NCBI RefSeq assembly: GCF_003856525.1
Contig: NZ_RJVQ01000005.1
Location: 1-64,000, forward strand
Source of the DNA: Vibrio viridaestus
GTDB lineage: Bacteria > Pseudomonadota > Gammaproteobacteria > Enterobacterales > Vibrionaceae
Direction: 5' to 3'
Length of the DNA: 64,000 nt
A program made the translations under genes and the position numbers. Position 1 is the first letter of the stretch. The number at the start of each line of letters is the position of its first letter. Positions 62,557-64,000 of this stretch are shown here, in pieces. A model generated the notes under the pieces. That model saw only the letters and a list, made by a program, of their open reading frames with translations. It did not search any database and was not told the DNA's origin.

Positions 62557-63513
62557 CTAGGCGACAACGTCTTCTTGGCGATAGGAGTAGGTATCCTCAA
62601 ATCGGGATAAAATCCAATCTCCAGCTGTAATTAAGGGATACTCTACTTTTCCACCTTTTTCCTTCAGGCAAGAGTCAAGTGTGGTAATCGGTGTATCAAA
62701 ATTGGGCTCGACAAAGAACGGCATCGAAAACCGAGTTTTCCCCGATGTTGGACTCATCACTCGATGCTTCGTTGAGCGATAGATGTCGTTTGTCCAACGT
62801 TGCATTAAATCTCCAATATTGACGACAAATGCCCCTTCGACTGGAGGTGCCTCAATCCATTGGTCTTGTTTGTTGAGGACTTGAAGACCACCACTTTCCT
62901 CCTGATACAATAACGTAATACAGCCATAATCAGTATGCGCACCTGCCCCATTGGACGCCAGAGTCTGGCTGGGATAATGCAGCATTCGTAAAACAGATAT
63001 AGGTAAACTAAAGCTCTTGGAGAAGAAGTTTTCCTCCTCTCCGAGTGCCAAAGCCATCGCCTTGAGAATTCTTAAACCCACATCGAGTGTCAGTGAATAA
63101 TGTTGAGATACCGCTTGAGCAAATCCCTGAATATCAGGGTACTGATTAGGACCATATAATTTCGGACAACGAGACACTTGTGAGTGAAAAGGGGAAAGAT
63201 CTAAAGCCATATCAAATGATTCTTTACAATCAAGCTCACCGAGCGGGTCCAACTTTTCTGCACTTAATCTTCCCCATCCTCTGTGGTTACTGCTTTCTTC
63301 TATCGAAATCTTTTTCTTTTCTTCTTCCGGTAACGCAAATAGTTTCCCTGCCATAGACTCTATATGATCAAATTGCGTCTGAGGTATTCCGTGCCCGATC
63401 ACATAGAAAAAACCTAATTCTCTACAAGCACTGTCTATTTGCTTAATAACGGAATGCCAATCTTCTCTGTTGTTAGAACTTAGAGGTGAGATATCGATAA
63501 TCGGCAGTGACAT
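62557..63513 (-). CDS. 2-oxoglutarate/Fe(II) oxygenase, isopenicillin-N-synthase-like
   Basis: The 318-residue protein has the N-terminal DIOX_N domain (PIIDISPLSSNNREDWHSVI, GFFYVIGHGIP) and the jelly-roll core with the iron triad: His and Asp in GAHTDYGCITLL, second His in STKHRVMSP, followed by the 2-oxoglutarate Arg in KTRFSMPFF (RxS). Such bacterial proteins oxidise small heterocycles or amino acids; substrate unknown here. ATG at 63513 follows AAGGAGAAAGT. A RutR-like TetR gene lies just upstream on the same strand. Confidence 0.9.
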   Translation of the reverse strand: MSLPIIDISPLSSNNREDWHSVIKQIDSACRELGFFYVIGHGIPQTQFDHIESMAGKLFALPEEEKKKISIEESSNHRGWGRLSAEKLDPLGELDCKESFDMALDLSPFHSQVSRCPKLYGPNQYPDIQGFAQAVSQHYSLTLDVGLRILKAMALALGEEENFFSKSFSLPISVLRMLHYPSQTLASNGAGAHTDYGCITLLYQEESGGLQVLNKQDQWIEAPPVEGAFVVNIGDLMQRWTNDIYRSTKHRVMSPTSGKTRFSMPFFVEPNFDTPITTLDSCLKEKGGKVEYPLITAGDWILSRFEDTYSYRQEDVVA

Positions 63514-63772
63514 ACTTTCTCCTTAAATACTCAAGCCATTCTTCGCTGAGTAGTAATTATATTATTCATCGTTAAGCAAAATACTGACCAAATAGGCAAC
63601 TAAATAAACGCTTTGGTTATAGAGTGTTAGATGAATTAAAGAATGAATTTTGCTAGAAATGATGCACTGAATTAGGGAGAGCAGCACCAACATGGTGTTA
63701 TTGAGCAGCCAATTATGTCTGAGGGACTCGTTGAGAGCCCCATCAATAGAAAGCAACTTTACCACCGCGATT

Positions 63773-64000
63773 TTATTTCAAATCTAATCCTTTAAGCACA
63801 GTATCGATTACAAACTGAGTCGCCTCTTCAAATTCGTCATCGGTCAACGATCTGCCTTTAATCATAAAGATTTCAGCATCACAATCGGCATAAAATTGCG
63901 TCGTTCCCCATATCAAAAATAATAAATATAAAGGATCAATTGGTCTAATCAGCCCTTGATCAACCCAAGTTTGAATGATAGAAGCCTTACCTTCCGTCCA
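63773..64000 (-). CDS. TetR-family regulator, C-terminal part (RutR-like), cut by window edge
   Basis: The frame is open to the right edge and gives 75 residues before TAA at 63773-63775. It reads IIQTWVDQGLIRPIDPLYLL, then LIWGTTQFYADCDAEIFMI and ends TVLKGLDLK. This is the C-terminal ligand domain of RutR-like TetR regulators (the 'GLI.P.DP..LLFLIW..TQ.YAD' block). The DNA-binding domain is outside the window. It is on the same strand as the oxygenase at 62557, with a 260-bp gap between them that shows no convincing gene. Confidence 0.8.
   Translation of the reverse strand, partial: WTEGKASIIQTWVDQGLIRPIDPLYLLFLIWGTTQFYADCDAEIFMIKGRSLTDDEFEEATQFVIDTVLKGLDLK

Noticed and set aside
63562-63765. 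67-residue minus-strand frame between the oxygenase and TetR genes
   Set aside because: GTG start without a ribosome site, Leu/Ile-rich low-information product, and it lies in the normal leader space of the oxygenase gene.
1-64000. CRISPR arrays, tRNA and rRNA genes
   Set aside because: No regularly spaced direct repeats or recognisable tRNA/rRNA sequences were seen on either strand.

Overview
The window looks like a chromosomal segment of a marine gammaproteobacterium, most likely a Vibrio or close relative. The basis is overall composition and gene content: a TetR-controlled OMF/adaptor/MFS efflux operon laid out like the V. cholerae vceCAB locus, two methyl-accepting chemotaxis proteins, a REC-GGDEF protein, a ViuB-type siderophore-interacting protein and an FNR-boxed nrdD promoter. 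No rRNA, tRNA or CRISPR array was seen.

Layout. (1) 1-1.9 kb is IS debris: the end of an IS3-type transposase, broken remnants including a GNAT C-terminus, and an apparently complete IS110/IS1111-type element with a long 3' non-coding tail. (2) 2-12.8 kb is an efflux island: a LysR/SDR divergent pair, then an operon of RND adaptor (frameshifted), RND pump, a FabF-like ketosynthase and an SDR, with a TetR regulator and an outer-membrane factor. Two near-identical 28-bp dyads mark the likely TetR operators. (3) 13.2-26.6 kb is a fructan (levan/inulin-type) utilisation locus: porin, lipoprotein, secreted LamG-GH32 enzyme, ABC importer, cytoplasmic GH32 hydrolase, fructokinase and a LacI regulator with repeated ATGACAACATTGTC operators.

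(4) 26.9-36.9 kb is an AT-rich defence island next to a broken nrdD. It holds a CBASS operon of the short type II layout (CD-NTase, stand-alone E2-like protein with a single Cys, 2TM-SAVED effector). It also holds a five-gene operon (winged-helix/coiled-coil protein, SF2 helicase, two small unknowns, a small membrane protein) divergent from an XRE regulator, with two perfect CTAAG-N5-CTTAG dyads between them. I do not recognise this five-gene operon as a named system. The island edge cuts one nrdD after codon 285. A second, complete nrdD plus nrdG sits directly downstream, placed to be driven by the native FNR-type promoter.

(5) 38-42.8 kb carries housekeeping genes (EEP nuclease/phosphatase, TrmK-like methyltransferase, aldo/keto reductase, Nudix, siderophore-interacting protein). 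(6) 42.9-50.4 kb is a sulfane-sulfur stress cluster: an ArsR-type two-cysteine regulator, two YeeE/YedE half-transporters, an RND adaptor and pump on one strand; a DUF2892 protein and a CoA-disulfide/persulfide reductase with a rhodanese domain on the other. Two identical AATTTAG-N6-CTAAATT dyads lie between them. (7) 50.4-57.4 kb has signalling and transport genes (REC-GGDEF, dicarboxylate symporter, two MCPs). (8) 57.5-62.5 kb is the Vce/Emr-type tripartite MFS efflux operon with its TetR regulator. (9) The end carries a 2-oxoglutarate/Fe(II) oxygenase and the C-terminus of another TetR regulator.

All functional calls come from reading motifs and context; no database search was run.
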